Under the pieces are notes generated by a model that saw only the letters and a program-made list of their open reading frames with translations, was not told where the DNA came from and made no database searches. Shown piece after piece: positions 16,486-24,175 of a stretch of DNA of 39,535 bases. The position numbers and the translations under genes were made by a program. Numbering within the stretch: the stretch's first letter is position 1; every line of letters starts with the position of its first letter. Source of the DNA: an uncultured Lachnospiraceae bacterium. Lineage in GTDB: Bacteria; Bacillota; Clostridia; Lachnospirales; Lachnospiraceae. Location: NCBI GenBank assembly GCA_947305245.1, contig CAMZDG010000028.1, positions 1-39,535 on the forward strand, written 5' to 3'.

Positions 16486-18033
16486 TTAGTCTCTTCTGAC
16501 ATATAACGTGGTAAGGTTCTGCTCATCGCTCCCCTTGGTGAGGTATCCGCTGTCAAGCACCGCCGGGATAATGCTCTCCATCAGGATCCACATGCAGATG
16601 ATACTGCCGACCTCGCGCACGTTCGGGATTTCCTTGGGAACGACCCTTGCAAGTGCGTCTGCCGCATCCTCACGAAGCTTCGCAGAGATGGCTGCCAATG
16701 CATCGATCTCTTTAGAAAGGCCGTCCATCAGCCTAAAGTAATCCTTTTCCGAAATTTCTGAGAAATTCGGGCAGATCTTGCCATCTTCCACGTGAACGAT
16801 CCCCTTCTCCAGCATGTCAGAGAGAGTCTCTAGCTGCGTGGTCTCGCCAAGCCTTGCCTCACAGGCACACAGGACCTCCCTCGCGCCTTTTTCAAAGGGA
16901 TTCACGACTCTGTCCGTCAGCCTCGGAAAGTTTACGGCACGCAGATATCCATGATTCAAGGAGTACATGCCGTAGATCCCGGCATTCTCCTTGACGCTTT
17001 CGCCGCGCTCGCCCATGACATAGCCCTTGCTTCCGTTCGCAAGGAGCGGGAAGGAGAGCTTTGTTTTCATTTTCTCTTCCGATTTCTGCATTGCCTCCCA
17101 GACCAGAAGGAGCACAAGGAACCAACCCTTGACATTTTCATCCGCTTGATAGCACTGATAATCCGTATCCACAAGGAGCTTCTTCCCCTTCTCCACCGCT
17201 GACTTGATGAGGTCAATGTTTTCCCGGGTCGCAGCCTTTACGGCCTTCTTCACTTCCGTCTGGAATGCGTTGTTATAAATAGCGATGGCACTGTAATACT
17301 TCTGCCCCTTCTTGACAAGAAGCTGATACTCCTCCAGCTTTGCTACGTCCTCCTCCAGATACGGAACGGAAACGCCGACCTCCATGCTGAGCTCTTCCAT
17401 GGTCTTAGGGCTGTCATACACTGCCAGCATGATGCTGCCGGGAAGCCTTCTTTGAAAGAGCTCCCAATAGCCCTGGCTGGAATCTCCAAAAAAGTGTAAC
17501 GTAAATTTCTCGGGCGCATAACTGTACACCCCATATTCTCTCTTCATGTCCATACCTTTTTTAACCTTCTTTCTTCCTTCGAACAGATACTGCTTTACGT
17601 TGGTCTCGGACAGGTTCATGTTCCTGGCGATGGTCTCACAGCTTTCCTTGCGGACATAATGCGCGATCATGATCTCGCGATACTTTTCGCCAAGGAGCGA
17701 CAGCTCCCTTCGCAGCACCGAGATGTCCTGCTTTTGAATGAACGCCTCTTCCGGCGTGATCTCGCAGGTTCCCGCATAATCCTCCGGGATCTCCGTAGTT
17801 TCATGCCGTTTCGCCCGTCTCCAATAATTCTTGCAAAGATTCCCTGCCACCGCCCACAAATATCCATAGACTGCATTGTCCTCTTTGACCTTATCATAGG
17901 AACGCAGCAGCTCTAACACCACGTCGGACGCCACGTCCTCCGCCTCGGTCGTGTTCCCCAGCCTGCGCACGCAGTACAGGTAAATCTTTTGCATGTTTTC
18001 CAGCACGATCTGTTCCATTTGTTCTTTTGTCAT
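16486..18033 (-). CDS. ECF-like sigma factor fused to a long winged-helix-containing C-terminal region (copy 1)
   Basis: 515 residues from the ATG at 18033 (GAGGAA before it); the open frame to 18090 has no better start. Region 2 is in QKIYLYCVRRLGNTTEAEDVAS and region 4 in LGEKYREIMIAHYVRKESCE with the helix-turn-helix ETIARNMNLSETNVKQYLFE. After about residue 165 a further 350 residues follow. They begin with a DeoR/ArsR-like winged helix (SIMLAVYDSPKTMEELSMEV) and continue as a helical region and a mixed domain. The neighbour at 18254-19984 has the same order and clear resemblance, so the genes are an old tandem duplication. No anti-sigma gene is adjacent; the C-terminal region may control activity or bind a ligand. 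Cytosolic: no membrane helix. Confidence 0.85.
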   Translation of the reverse strand: MTKEQMEQIVLENMQKIYLYCVRRLGNTTEAEDVASDVVLELLRSYDKVKEDNAVYGYLWAVAGNLCKNYWRRAKRHETTEIPEDYAGTCEITPEEAFIQKQDISVLRRELSLLGEKYREIMIAHYVRKESCETIARNMNLSETNVKQYLFEGRKKVKKGMDMKREYGVYSYAPEKFTLHFFGDSSQGYWELFQRRLPGSIMLAVYDSPKTMEELSMEVGVSVPYLEEDVAKLEEYQLLVKKGQKYYSAIAIYNNAFQTEVKKAVKAATRENIDLIKSAVEKGKKLLVDTDYQCYQADENVKGWFLVLLLVWEAMQKSEEKMKTKLSFPLLANGSKGYVMGERGESVKENAGIYGMYSLNHGYLRAVNFPRLTDRVVNPFEKGAREVLCACEARLGETTQLETLSDMLEKGIVHVEDGKICPNFSEISEKDYFRLMDGLSKEIDALAAISAKLREDAADALARVVPKEIPNVREVGSIICMWILMESIIPAVLDSGYLTKGSDEQNLTTLYVRRD

Positions 18034-18253
18034 CTTGTTCCTCACAATATGGCCGTAAATTTCGTACGCCACATGTTGCTCATTTTGCAAAGTAAGTATG
18101 TCACAAAGTACTTAAGTCATCAGCGCTCACTTTGAAACACACTTGCTTCGATTGAAAGCTTTCATCTACATAGTGGGCGTATCGTAAAGAAGGTTAGGAC
18201 TTTTATTTCCATATTCCGACAGTTTTTTCTGACGCTTTGTTTGTCCGGTCCCC

Positions 18254-19984
18254 TTATTTCTCGGAAACGAACATTATCACGGCAGGCACCGGTCCTTCAT
18301 GATCAACTAAGAATCGTCCCCTGTTTCTCGCCTCGAGGATTACCGCACTCGGGAAATAGCAGCAGGTATTCAGATAACGCAGGAAGTCCGGCACGTCACT
18401 CAGCAAGTGCTTGGGGACGTTCACGGGATTTTTGATCATTTTGGCATACTCTCCGCGCAGGGCTGACAGCAGTTTTTCCGCGTATTCATTCGTCAGACCG
18501 TAGAATGCATTCCTGTCCTCTTCGCTCAGGACAGGGATCTTCAGCTTCAGCTTTCCCTCGGGAGATCTCTCCAGATAATCCAGTTCCAGAAAGACGTCCA
18601 CATTCTCCAATGTCTTCCTGGAAATGCCGGAAAGAAGGCTTTCATCATCGCGATAAACCGCATACAAAAACTTGATCACGCATTCTCTCGCCTCACTGGG
18701 ATCCCCCACGGTATGATAGACCGTGTGCGCCTTGCCCAAAACCCTGTTATCAAGATCATAATCATACAGTCCAACAGATCTGGCACCCGGAAGACATTGG
18801 ATATATCCGCCGCCCTCACCGCTGATATTATAAAGATCATACGGACAATTGTCATAATCATAATCGGCAGGGTAACGATTGCCCATGGCGAACCATCTGC
18901 CGCCGCCCGTCCTGTCCGGATACTCCGAAACGGGAACATGCCCGGCCACTTCGTCGCGCGCCTTCAGTACCGACTGATAGACGGATCGCAGCGCGAAATA
19001 CCCCTCCAGCTTCAGGCGCGCCGAGGCGTTCTGCTTCTGATAATACTCCGTGCCGCGCAGCAAGTTCAGGCCTTCCTCCACTTCCTTCCAAATAGCGTCA
19101 AATAGCTTTGTCGCCAGCTCTTTTTGGATCTCAAGCGTGGAAATCCGATCCTCCTCCGAGTATATGATAAAGTCCGTAAAGACCTTATCCCCTGCCCGTT
19201 TCATCAGTTCTCCCTCCACCAGCCGGTCCACGATCGGCTCGATATAAGTCGTGGAAATTCCAATGGCGTCCGCCAGCTCGGGCAGCGCCACGGGCTTTTC
19301 ATATGCCAAAATCAAGAGATTCATAACGATTTTATCGTCTTTTACCAGGGAATACGGCTCATCATTCAGGCCGGGAGTTCCGGTTGCGCAAATCCAAAGA
19401 GTTTCCGGTTCATAACTTTGCTTTTCATACTTTTCCATTGTCAAATCCTTTCTCAGTTTGTCCCTGCCAAGGCGAAGGCGGCTCTTTACGGTATTCTCTG
19501 GCACCGCCAGCTTTTCTGCGATGTCCTTGACGCTCTGGCCCCGAAAATAATGCCGTATCAACACTTCCCGACATTGCCTCGTCATACGCGCCACCAGACG
19601 ACGAAGATTCTCCTCTTCCGTCAATCCTTCATCCTCCGCGCAATCCGAGATCCCGTCAGATGCTTCTGCCACGCTTCCCGTTCCGTGTCGCATGCCAAAG
19701 GCGTCCGCGAAGTCATCTTCCTCCTCACCGTGCACGAGATCATAGTCCACCCCAAGGAACAGGATCGGTTTCCGATACTTCTCCCGCAGCATGTCATAAT
19801 ATCGCCTGTTTAGCACCGTGACAAGCCAATTCCTCGCATTGTCGATCTTCTTCCCCTTCCTAATGGCCAGAAGCCCTTCCAGAAGCGCACTTTGCACCAA
19901 GTCCTGTGCATCCTCCCAGGAATCACACTTTCCGGTCGCCACTCTTAGCAGGTAATCTGCATGTTCCAACAATTCTTCCATTCT
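18254..19984 (-). CDS. ECF-like sigma factor fused to a long winged-helix-containing C-terminal region (copy 2)
   Basis: 576 residues from the ATG at 19984 (CGAGGGA before it); a GTG at 20026 would add 14. Region 2 lies in the first 90 residues (DSWEDAQDLVQSALLEGLLA, ARNWLVTVLNRRYYDMLREK). An acidic linker (about 85-125) follows, then region 4 (VLIRHYFRGQSVKDIAEKLA, PENTVKSRLRLGRDKLRKD). The next part, from about residue 210, matches copy 1: a winged helix (VALPELADAIGISTTYIEPI) followed by a large domain with Tyr/Asp-rich DYDYDNCPYDLYN. Gap to copy 1 is 220 bp. The acidic insertion between regions 2 and 4 is unusual. Probably a ligand-controlled alternative sigma factor; targets cannot be read from the window. 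Confidence 0.85.
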   Translation of the reverse strand, partial: RMEELLEHADYLLRVATGKCDSWEDAQDLVQSALLEGLLAIRKGKKIDNARNWLVTVLNRRYYDMLREKYRKPILFLGVDYDLVHGEEEDDFADAFGMRHGTGSVAEASDGISDCAEDEGLTEEENLRRLVARMTRQCREVLIRHYFRGQSVKDIAEKLAVPENTVKSRLRLGRDKLRKDLTMEKYEKQSYEPETLWICATGTPGLNDEPYSLVKDDKIVMNLLILAYEKPVALPELADAIGISTTYIEPIVDRLVEGELMKRAGDKVFTDFIIYSEEDRISTLEIQKELATKLFDAIWKEVEEGLNLLRGTEYYQKQNASARLKLEGYFALRSVYQSVLKARDEVAGHVPVSEYPDRTGGGRWFAMGNRYPADYDYDNCPYDLYNISGEGGGYIQCLPGARSVGLYDYDLDNRVLGKAHTVYHTVGDPSEARECVIKFLYAVYRDDESLLSGISRKTLENVDVFLELDYLERSPEGKLKLKIPVLSEEDRNAFYGLTNEYAEKLLSALRGEYAKMIKNPVNVPKHLLSDVPDFLRYLNTCCYFPSAVILEARNRGRFLVDHEGPVPAVIMFVSEK

Positions 19985-20211
19985 CATCCGAGGTCCCTCG
20001 TACAAGTCATCTTTTTGAAGCTTCACCTAATAGTCGCCAAAGCAATGATCCGGTTCACTACAAAACACATTTTTTCACAAGATTCTCAATCATGATTCCA
20101 CGGCCTCTTTATAGCCAATGCTTCTACATCATTTTATCACTTGCCATCGATTAAGACAAATCTCAACTTTTACGTCCTGCACAATTTCGCACCGAAGGCA
20201 GAATTGGCAAG

Positions 20212-21021
20212 TTAAAGCAGAAATTCATTGATGTAATCCAATATGATTCTTGTATTCAATGGCTGGCGTGAGCTTTCATGAAGCAGTAGCACATCCCTGC
20301 CTATGAGCAATCCATTCCTTTCGAAAACATCTAATTTGCCAAGCGCATTGTTAATATAATACTGGTTGTCCATCATTCCCAAATGCTCCAGGTATTTAAT
20401 TTCACCAGTCGTAATATTCATGACGGTAAAATCTGGGTAAAAGACCTTCGGCCTTCCATCAACATTCAGCAGTAGCGGGCTCTCATATTTATATGGTATC
20501 CCCCAGCGATCCAACTCATCCGCTATGATCTTCTCCGATTTCGACCTGACCCTCTCCCCCCGGTTCGTATAGTACTCCGTATGGTCATTTTCATCAAAAT
20601 CCAATCCCTCATAAGTTTCATTTTCAAACTCTTCCTTGAGCTTACTCACTGGAATGATATCTGGCTCGAACAGTACCCTTTTACCCACATGCATCTGATT
20701 ATAAACATCTGTCAATTCATTCTCCAAGGCAATAGCATTTTTAAGGCATACGATAAGTTTCTCAATTACGGGCAGAATCTTCTTGTGATACTCTGCAAGA
20801 GCTGCTTTCTTTAGCAGATTTTGATTTTTCTTTTGGCTTACATACTTTTGGTCAATATAGTATCGAAGCTTTCCCCTTATGACACGACATGTTATTCTTG
20901 TTTCTATCTTGCACTTCTTTTCATCATTCTTCGCGCCGGAATCCTTTTCACTCAAATACCCTTGAGCCAAAATTCTTTTCTTTATTTCTTCAGTTCTCTG
21001 AATTTCTTTATATATTGACAT
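20212..21021 (-). CDS. PD-(D/E)XK nuclease-like protein associated with a hairpin repeat array (copy 1)
   Basis: 269 residues, GGGGGA before the ATG. The N-terminal half is basic and helical (RGKLRYYIDQKYVSQKKNQN, likely nucleic-acid binding). The C-terminal half has a restriction-endonuclease-like pattern: Glu163 in RVRSKSEKIIADEL, Asp197 in YPDFTV, and Glu212-His213 in KYLEHLGMMD, where a Lys would normally follow the Glu. The series ends in LLLHES and a conserved LNTRII tail. The protein at 38581-39369 is very close over the last 130 residues. I know similar proteins only as uncharacterised Firmicutes proteins. Directly upstream lie a 62-bp tandem hairpin array and its promoter, all in the same direction. 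Role unknown; a nuclease or toxin-like effector controlled by the repeat RNA is an inference. Confidence 0.8.
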   Translation of the reverse strand: MSIYKEIQRTEEIKKRILAQGYLSEKDSGAKNDEKKCKIETRITCRVIRGKLRYYIDQKYVSQKKNQNLLKKAALAEYHKKILPVIEKLIVCLKNAIALENELTDVYNQMHVGKRVLFEPDIIPVSKLKEEFENETYEGLDFDENDHTEYYTNRGERVRSKSEKIIADELDRWGIPYKYESPLLLNVDGRPKVFYPDFTVMNITTGEIKYLEHLGMMDNQYYINNALGKLDVFERNGLLIGRDVLLLHESSRQPLNTRIILDYINEFLL

Positions 21022-21047
21022 ATGACTTCATCCCCCTTTTCTATTCG

Positions 21048-21071
21048 CATAGCGACTTCTTTTTTGCTATG
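21048..21071 (-). promoter_or_regulatory. Small hairpin before the RBS of nuclease-like copy 1
   Basis: CATAGC (21066-21071, minus) and GCTATG (21048-21053) enclose a 12-nt A-rich loop, ending about 15 nt before the GGGGGA ribosome binding site. It could be a processing or translation-control element between array RNA and mRNA. Confidence 0.4.
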
Positions 21072-21102
21072 TTATCATTTTATGTACTGTTTGTCTCAAG
21101 CG

Positions 21103-21387
21103 GCAACCGCAACCATCTTCCAAAGCTTCCTAGGTTGCCTTTTCCGCTCTCAAAGCTTCTAAAAGCAACCGTGCTCAGTTTCCCTGGCTTCCTGGGTTGC
21201 CTTTTCCGCTCTCAAAGCTTCTAAAAGCAACCGTGCCCCGGCTCCCTGGCTTCCTGGGTTGCCTTTTCCGCTCTCAAAGCTTCTAAAAGCAACCGTGCCC
21301 CGGCTCCCTGGCTTCCTGGGTTGCCTTTTTCCGCTCTCAAAGCTTCTAAAAGCAACCGTGCCCCGGCTCCCTGGCTTCCTAGGTTGC
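21103..21387 (-). repeat. Array 1: tandem 62-bp repeat with hairpin in each unit
   Basis: Unit starts (left edge of the dyad) are at 21133, 21195, 21257, 21319 and 21382, i.e. period 62, 62, 62 and 63. Four units are complete; the fifth is cut after its first arm, and a degenerate unit precedes at about 21103-21132. In minus sense each unit holds GGTTGCTTTT ... AAAAGGCAACC (a 38-nt hairpin: 6-bp outer stem, one bulged G, 4-bp inner stem, purine-rich loop). A 24-nt spacer beginning CAGGAAGCCAGGGAGCC follows. Spacers are identical except in the unit nearest the gene, so this is not CRISPR. 62 is not a multiple of three, so it cannot encode a regular peptide repeat. It lies between a promoter (21482-21510) and the nuclease-like gene. 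Confidence 0.93.
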
Positions 21388-21442
21388 CTTTCGCGATAAA
21401 GTCGTTCCGCTGGTATATAAATTTGCTTAGCAAATGGATAAT

Positions 21443-21510
21443 TGCTTGGAATCAAGCATTAGATAAACTTGAAGTGACTTAACTGTATCATTCAAAAAGA
21501 AAATTGTCAA
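21443..21510 (-). promoter_or_regulatory. Promoter and structured leader of array 1
   Basis: Minus strand: TTGACA (21505-21510), 17 bp, TACAGT (21482-21487), then a leader with hairpin TGCTTG-ATTC-CAAGCA (21443-21458) and TTATCC. The same elements, in the same order and spacing, precede array 2 (28101-28168). Transcription would run through array 1 toward the gene at 21021. Confidence 0.75.
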
Positions 21511-21553
21511 GCATCGCGATGCGAATTCAGAAGCATGAATCGATGCGAATTCA

Positions 21554-21598
21554 GAAACGCTTCGCGTTTCTTCCTGTTCGCGGCATTCGCCGCGAACA
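21554..21598. repeat. Paired perfect palindromes upstream of array 1 promoter
   Basis: GAAACGC-TTC-GCGTTTC (21554-21570) and TGTTCGCGGC-ATTC-GCCGCGAACA (21575-21598) are adjacent hairpins, preceded by two copies of CGATGCGAATTCAGA. The same pair lies upstream of array 2 at 28289-28332, so it belongs to the array unit. Neither is followed by a T run. Confidence 0.8.
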
Positions 21599-21658
21599 TG
21601 GAAGCTACACGGCCGGAACCAATGGTCCGAAAATTTTTTAGAGCCAAAATAGAGCCAA
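21598..21658 (-). mobile_element. tuf 3'-end scar 1 fused to conserved element end
   Basis: In minus sense the left part encodes VGSGRVAS, the C-terminus of EF-Tu (21598-21622). It is joined directly to CGAAAATTTTTTAGAGCC (plus sense) and the tandem AGAGCCAAAATAGAGCC (21640-21658). Compared with copies at 28425-28599 and 36996-37170, about 100 bp between the two parts are missing, so this is an internally deleted copy. Confidence 0.7.
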
Positions 21659-21678
21659 CGACATTTTCCGTAATGAAA

Positions 21679-21801
21679 TCAATTCAAGAGAATTACAAAT
21701 TGTAAAAGAGCCTTGTAATCAATCTTAACCTTTCTGAGTGGAGCCTGCATTCTCGTATTCTCCAAAGACTCCATGTATCTGGTAGAATTATAATTCTTCA
21801 T
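21679..21801 (-). CDS. Possible 40-residue protein or gene remnant
   Basis: ATG at 21801 with GAGGTG 8 bp before. The product MKNYNSTRYMESLENTRMQA (first 20 residues) continues with a basic stretch and YKALLQF, then stops. It looks like the N-terminus of a longer protein whose remainder was lost where the element end (21623-21658) abuts. It begins 81 bp after the sigma factor gene at 21883. Not recognised. Confidence 0.4.
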   Translation of the reverse strand: MKNYNSTRYMESLENTRMQAPLRKVKIDYKALLQFVILLN

Positions 21802-21882
21802 CAGATCCACACCTCTCATTCTTGTACGTTTTCATCCTCGCAAGCTGTCCTGCGCTTTTGACGGGCACCACTGTCTCAGAGT

Positions 21883-23550
21883 TTAATCTCCGATCTTGAT
21901 GTAAGTATAATGCTTATTCCTTACAAATTTTCCATGAGAATCATATTCATCCTCATCGACCAGATTACCGTTTTCATCATATCTGTAATCATCCGTTTTG
22001 TAGTATTCAATGTTATCAACGTCAACTACTACATCCATTTTGTAAACCTTTTTGGTGTAGTATTCAGCGATCAACTGCCCTTTTTCATCATATTCGTATT
22101 TATGAATATGCTGCGCCGTTCGAGTACCTTCCGTGTTACACGCGAATTCATATCTATATAGGAGTACTCCCTCATCATTATATACGTATTTATCTCCCTC
22201 ACCTTCAACGCCACGAGAATTGATGATGGATTTTTCTATCAATTTGTCACCATCATAGATCATATTCTCTATGCCAACCACTTTTTCATTCTTTACACAC
22301 TTTATGCAAACCAGATTTGAACCTTCATAAGTATAGTATTTTTCCAGTCCAGCCTCATCGTTATAATACTCTTTCTCTGAAACGAGGTTTCCGGCAGCAT
22401 CATATTCATAACACGTATGTTTCAGTTCCCTATGTGTGGAGTCAGGAATCTCAGTCTTCTTCTCCAGTAAGCCGTCTCCGTTATACTGATACTCTATGGT
22501 AGCATCTATCGGATAATAAATGTGCTCTTTAATTAATACTCCCTTATCATCATACTCATAAAAATTTTGCAGCTTATCTTTTTCATATTTGCTCTCAAGG
22601 ACATATTTCGCCTCAGTCATCACCCCGCTCGTCACGGCTTCGGTGACTGCTTCCGTGTTCTCGGTGATTGTCACACTCGTTTCAGTTTCAGTATCGGTTT
22701 TGGGTCCCTGCGTATCGCTTTCCGCGATCTGAGCTATAGTCTCCCCGGGCGTTCCTTCCGAATCCTTATTTCCGAAAAAGAGGATCCCTCCCGTTATTGC
22801 TCCCACTGTAGCTACACTTGCACATATTACAATGATTTTCTTTGTCATGGCACTTGTTCCTTTCTTTGCCACTTTTGCGGCAATCTTGATTTCTGCTTCC
22901 CTCGCGGAAAGCTTTGCGGACGCGGACAAGGCTGACGTGAGTGAACCGGGCATGGGCTTTAACGCCACCTGCTCGGCTTCTTTGATGAACAGTTTGCTCA
23001 GGAACGGCAGTACCGCCATACCAAGCAGCTTCGTATTGCTTTCTTTTTCATATTTCAGGACCTCCTTCTTGATTTTGTTTCTGGCAAAATTCAGACGACT
23101 GCGAACCGTTCCCTCAGGGACGCCAAGCGACTCGGCAATTTCCCTTGTGCTCATCTCATCGAAATAGAACAGAATCAGCGTTCTCTGAACATCTTCTGAT
23201 ACTGATTTCTCAATAATTTCCATGATGATCTTGCGCGTTTCCGCCGACTCGATGATCGCTTCGGGCAGGAAATCCTCAGGGACTGCTTCCACGTTGTCAA
23301 AGAACTCATTTCCCACGGCATCCGTCTTATTCCTCGCCAGACGGTTCAGACACTTATTAGCAGTAGCCTTCTTCAACCAGGGGATCACCTTGCTTTTGTC
23401 CTCTATGGTGTCATAGGACTCGATCAGGGTGATAAAGACATCCTGCACCACGTCTTCCGCATCGGCTTCGTTTTTAAGAAGCCTCATAGCCGTCCAATAC
23501 ACCGCGCGATACGCTTCATTGTAAATCTTTTCGAGTTCTTTTTCGTTCAT
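21883..23550 (-). CDS. Membrane-tethered ECF sigma factor with outside YD-repeat-like domain
   Basis: 555 residues, GGAGG before the ATG. Residues 1-165 are a complete ECF sigma factor: region 2 (NEADAEDVVQDVFITLIESY) and region 4 (VQRTLILFYFDEMSTREIAE, LGVPEGTVRSRLNFARNKIK). A cytoplasmic linker (about 170-236), one transmembrane helix (about 238-260) and a Thr/Glu-rich stalk (about 265-305) follow. The rest is an outside domain of about 240 residues with repeated YEYDDKGVL, YEYDAAGNL, YVYNDEGVL, YEYDEKGQL and YRYDENGNL motifs, which resemble Rhs/YD or MORN-like repeats. Sigma factor and sensor are therefore one chain. Release by proteolysis is a reasonable model but not shown by the sequence. 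It lies between tuf scars 1 and 2. Confidence 0.85.
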   Translation of the reverse strand: MNEKELEKIYNEAYRAVYWTAMRLLKNEADAEDVVQDVFITLIESYDTIEDKSKVIPWLKKATANKCLNRLARNKTDAVGNEFFDNVEAVPEDFLPEAIIESAETRKIIMEIIEKSVSEDVQRTLILFYFDEMSTREIAESLGVPEGTVRSRLNFARNKIKKEVLKYEKESNTKLLGMAVLPFLSKLFIKEAEQVALKPMPGSLTSALSASAKLSAREAEIKIAAKVAKKGTSAMTKKIIVICASVATVGAITGGILFFGNKDSEGTPGETIAQIAESDTQGPKTDTETETSVTITENTEAVTEAVTSGVMTEAKYVLESKYEKDKLQNFYEYDDKGVLIKEHIYYPIDATIEYQYNGDGLLEKKTEIPDSTHRELKHTCYEYDAAGNLVSEKEYYNDEAGLEKYYTYEGSNLVCIKCVKNEKVVGIENMIYDGDKLIEKSIINSRGVEGEGDKYVYNDEGVLLYRYEFACNTEGTRTAQHIHKYEYDEKGQLIAEYYTKKVYKMDVVVDVDNIEYYKTDDYRYDENGNLVDEDEYDSHGKFVRNKHYTYIKIGD

Positions 23551-23744
23551 CTGTTTTTGCCTCCTTCATCCGCCTCCATCCCATAGACACGTGACAAAGG
23601 CAAAATGTTCGATGATTTTCAAAATTTTTTGCGCATCATTTTCGCAGGCTAGTAAATTACCAAAAAACTTACTACTTTATTGTCGCAACAACTGACACAA
23701 TTAAGTATAACAAACACATAGGAAGCGGTCAATCTCTATACCGC

Positions 23745-24056
23745 TTGAGTCCAGCTACTACGGCTAACGAGAGCGCCTGCGAGACCTCCACGCATAAGGT
23801 GCACGCTCTTTCTCCTCATCTATCCGCCGCATTCACAGGTACTTCCAGCAACTTTTGGACTTCATCTCTTTTAGCAGACTTACCCGCATTTCCCTGCCTT
23901 ACATGCGATTCCTGTTCGTCGGACCAAGGATTTGCCTACAGCTTCCTTCAGATTCCACCTCACGATGGACACCCTTGCTGTTCAGCTATGTACTTCGTCG
24001 TTGCCTACGCGTACTCGGGACTTTCACCCGTTAGAGCGCGCCCATGGCGCGCATAC
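23745..24056 (-). mobile_element. Fragment of an ORF-less group II intron (5' part)
   Basis: In minus sense the segment reads GCGCGCC...GGGCGCGC, then ACGGGTGAAAGTCCCGAGTA, ACGACGAAGTACATAGCTGA, GCAAGGGTGTCC and GTGAGGTGGAATCTGAAGGA. These are characteristic of domain I near the 5' end of bacterial group II introns. No reverse transcriptase, domain V or 3' end follows before the sigma factor promoter region, so it is a truncated remnant. It begins two bases after the T run of the terminator at 24058-24091. Insertion behind terminators is the known habit of class C introns. The 3' boundary is approximate. Confidence 0.65.
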
Positions 24057-24057
24057 T

Positions 24058-24167
24058 AAAAAAGGCTTCCGGGGAAACCCTCGGAAGCCTTGATTTTATT
24101 GACTTCTTTATCAATTACTCGATAATGGTAGCAACATGTCCGGAACCAACGATACGACCACCCTTTT
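24058..24167 (-). pseudogene. tuf 3'-end scar 2 with its terminator
   Basis: Minus sense from 24167: codons for KKGGRIVGSGHVATIIE and stop TAA (24115-24117), the EF-Tu C-terminus with REGGRT worn to KKGGRI. Then comes a terminator with 10-bp stem (24062-24071 with 24082-24091) and a T run. The conserved element end present in the other copies is missing; the scar begins right after the gene ending at 24176. Confidence 0.75.
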
Positions 24168-24175
24168 TACATATA

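Noticed and set aside
21159..21455. 98- and 70-codon frames through array 1 with repeated RKPGSRGTVAF-type peptides
   Set aside because: The 62-bp period shifts the frame from unit to unit, there is no ribosome binding site, and the dyad structure explains the conservation better.
23745..24059. 104-codon plus-strand frame
   Set aside because: It is the complement of group II intron domain I sequence; base pairing motifs explain it.
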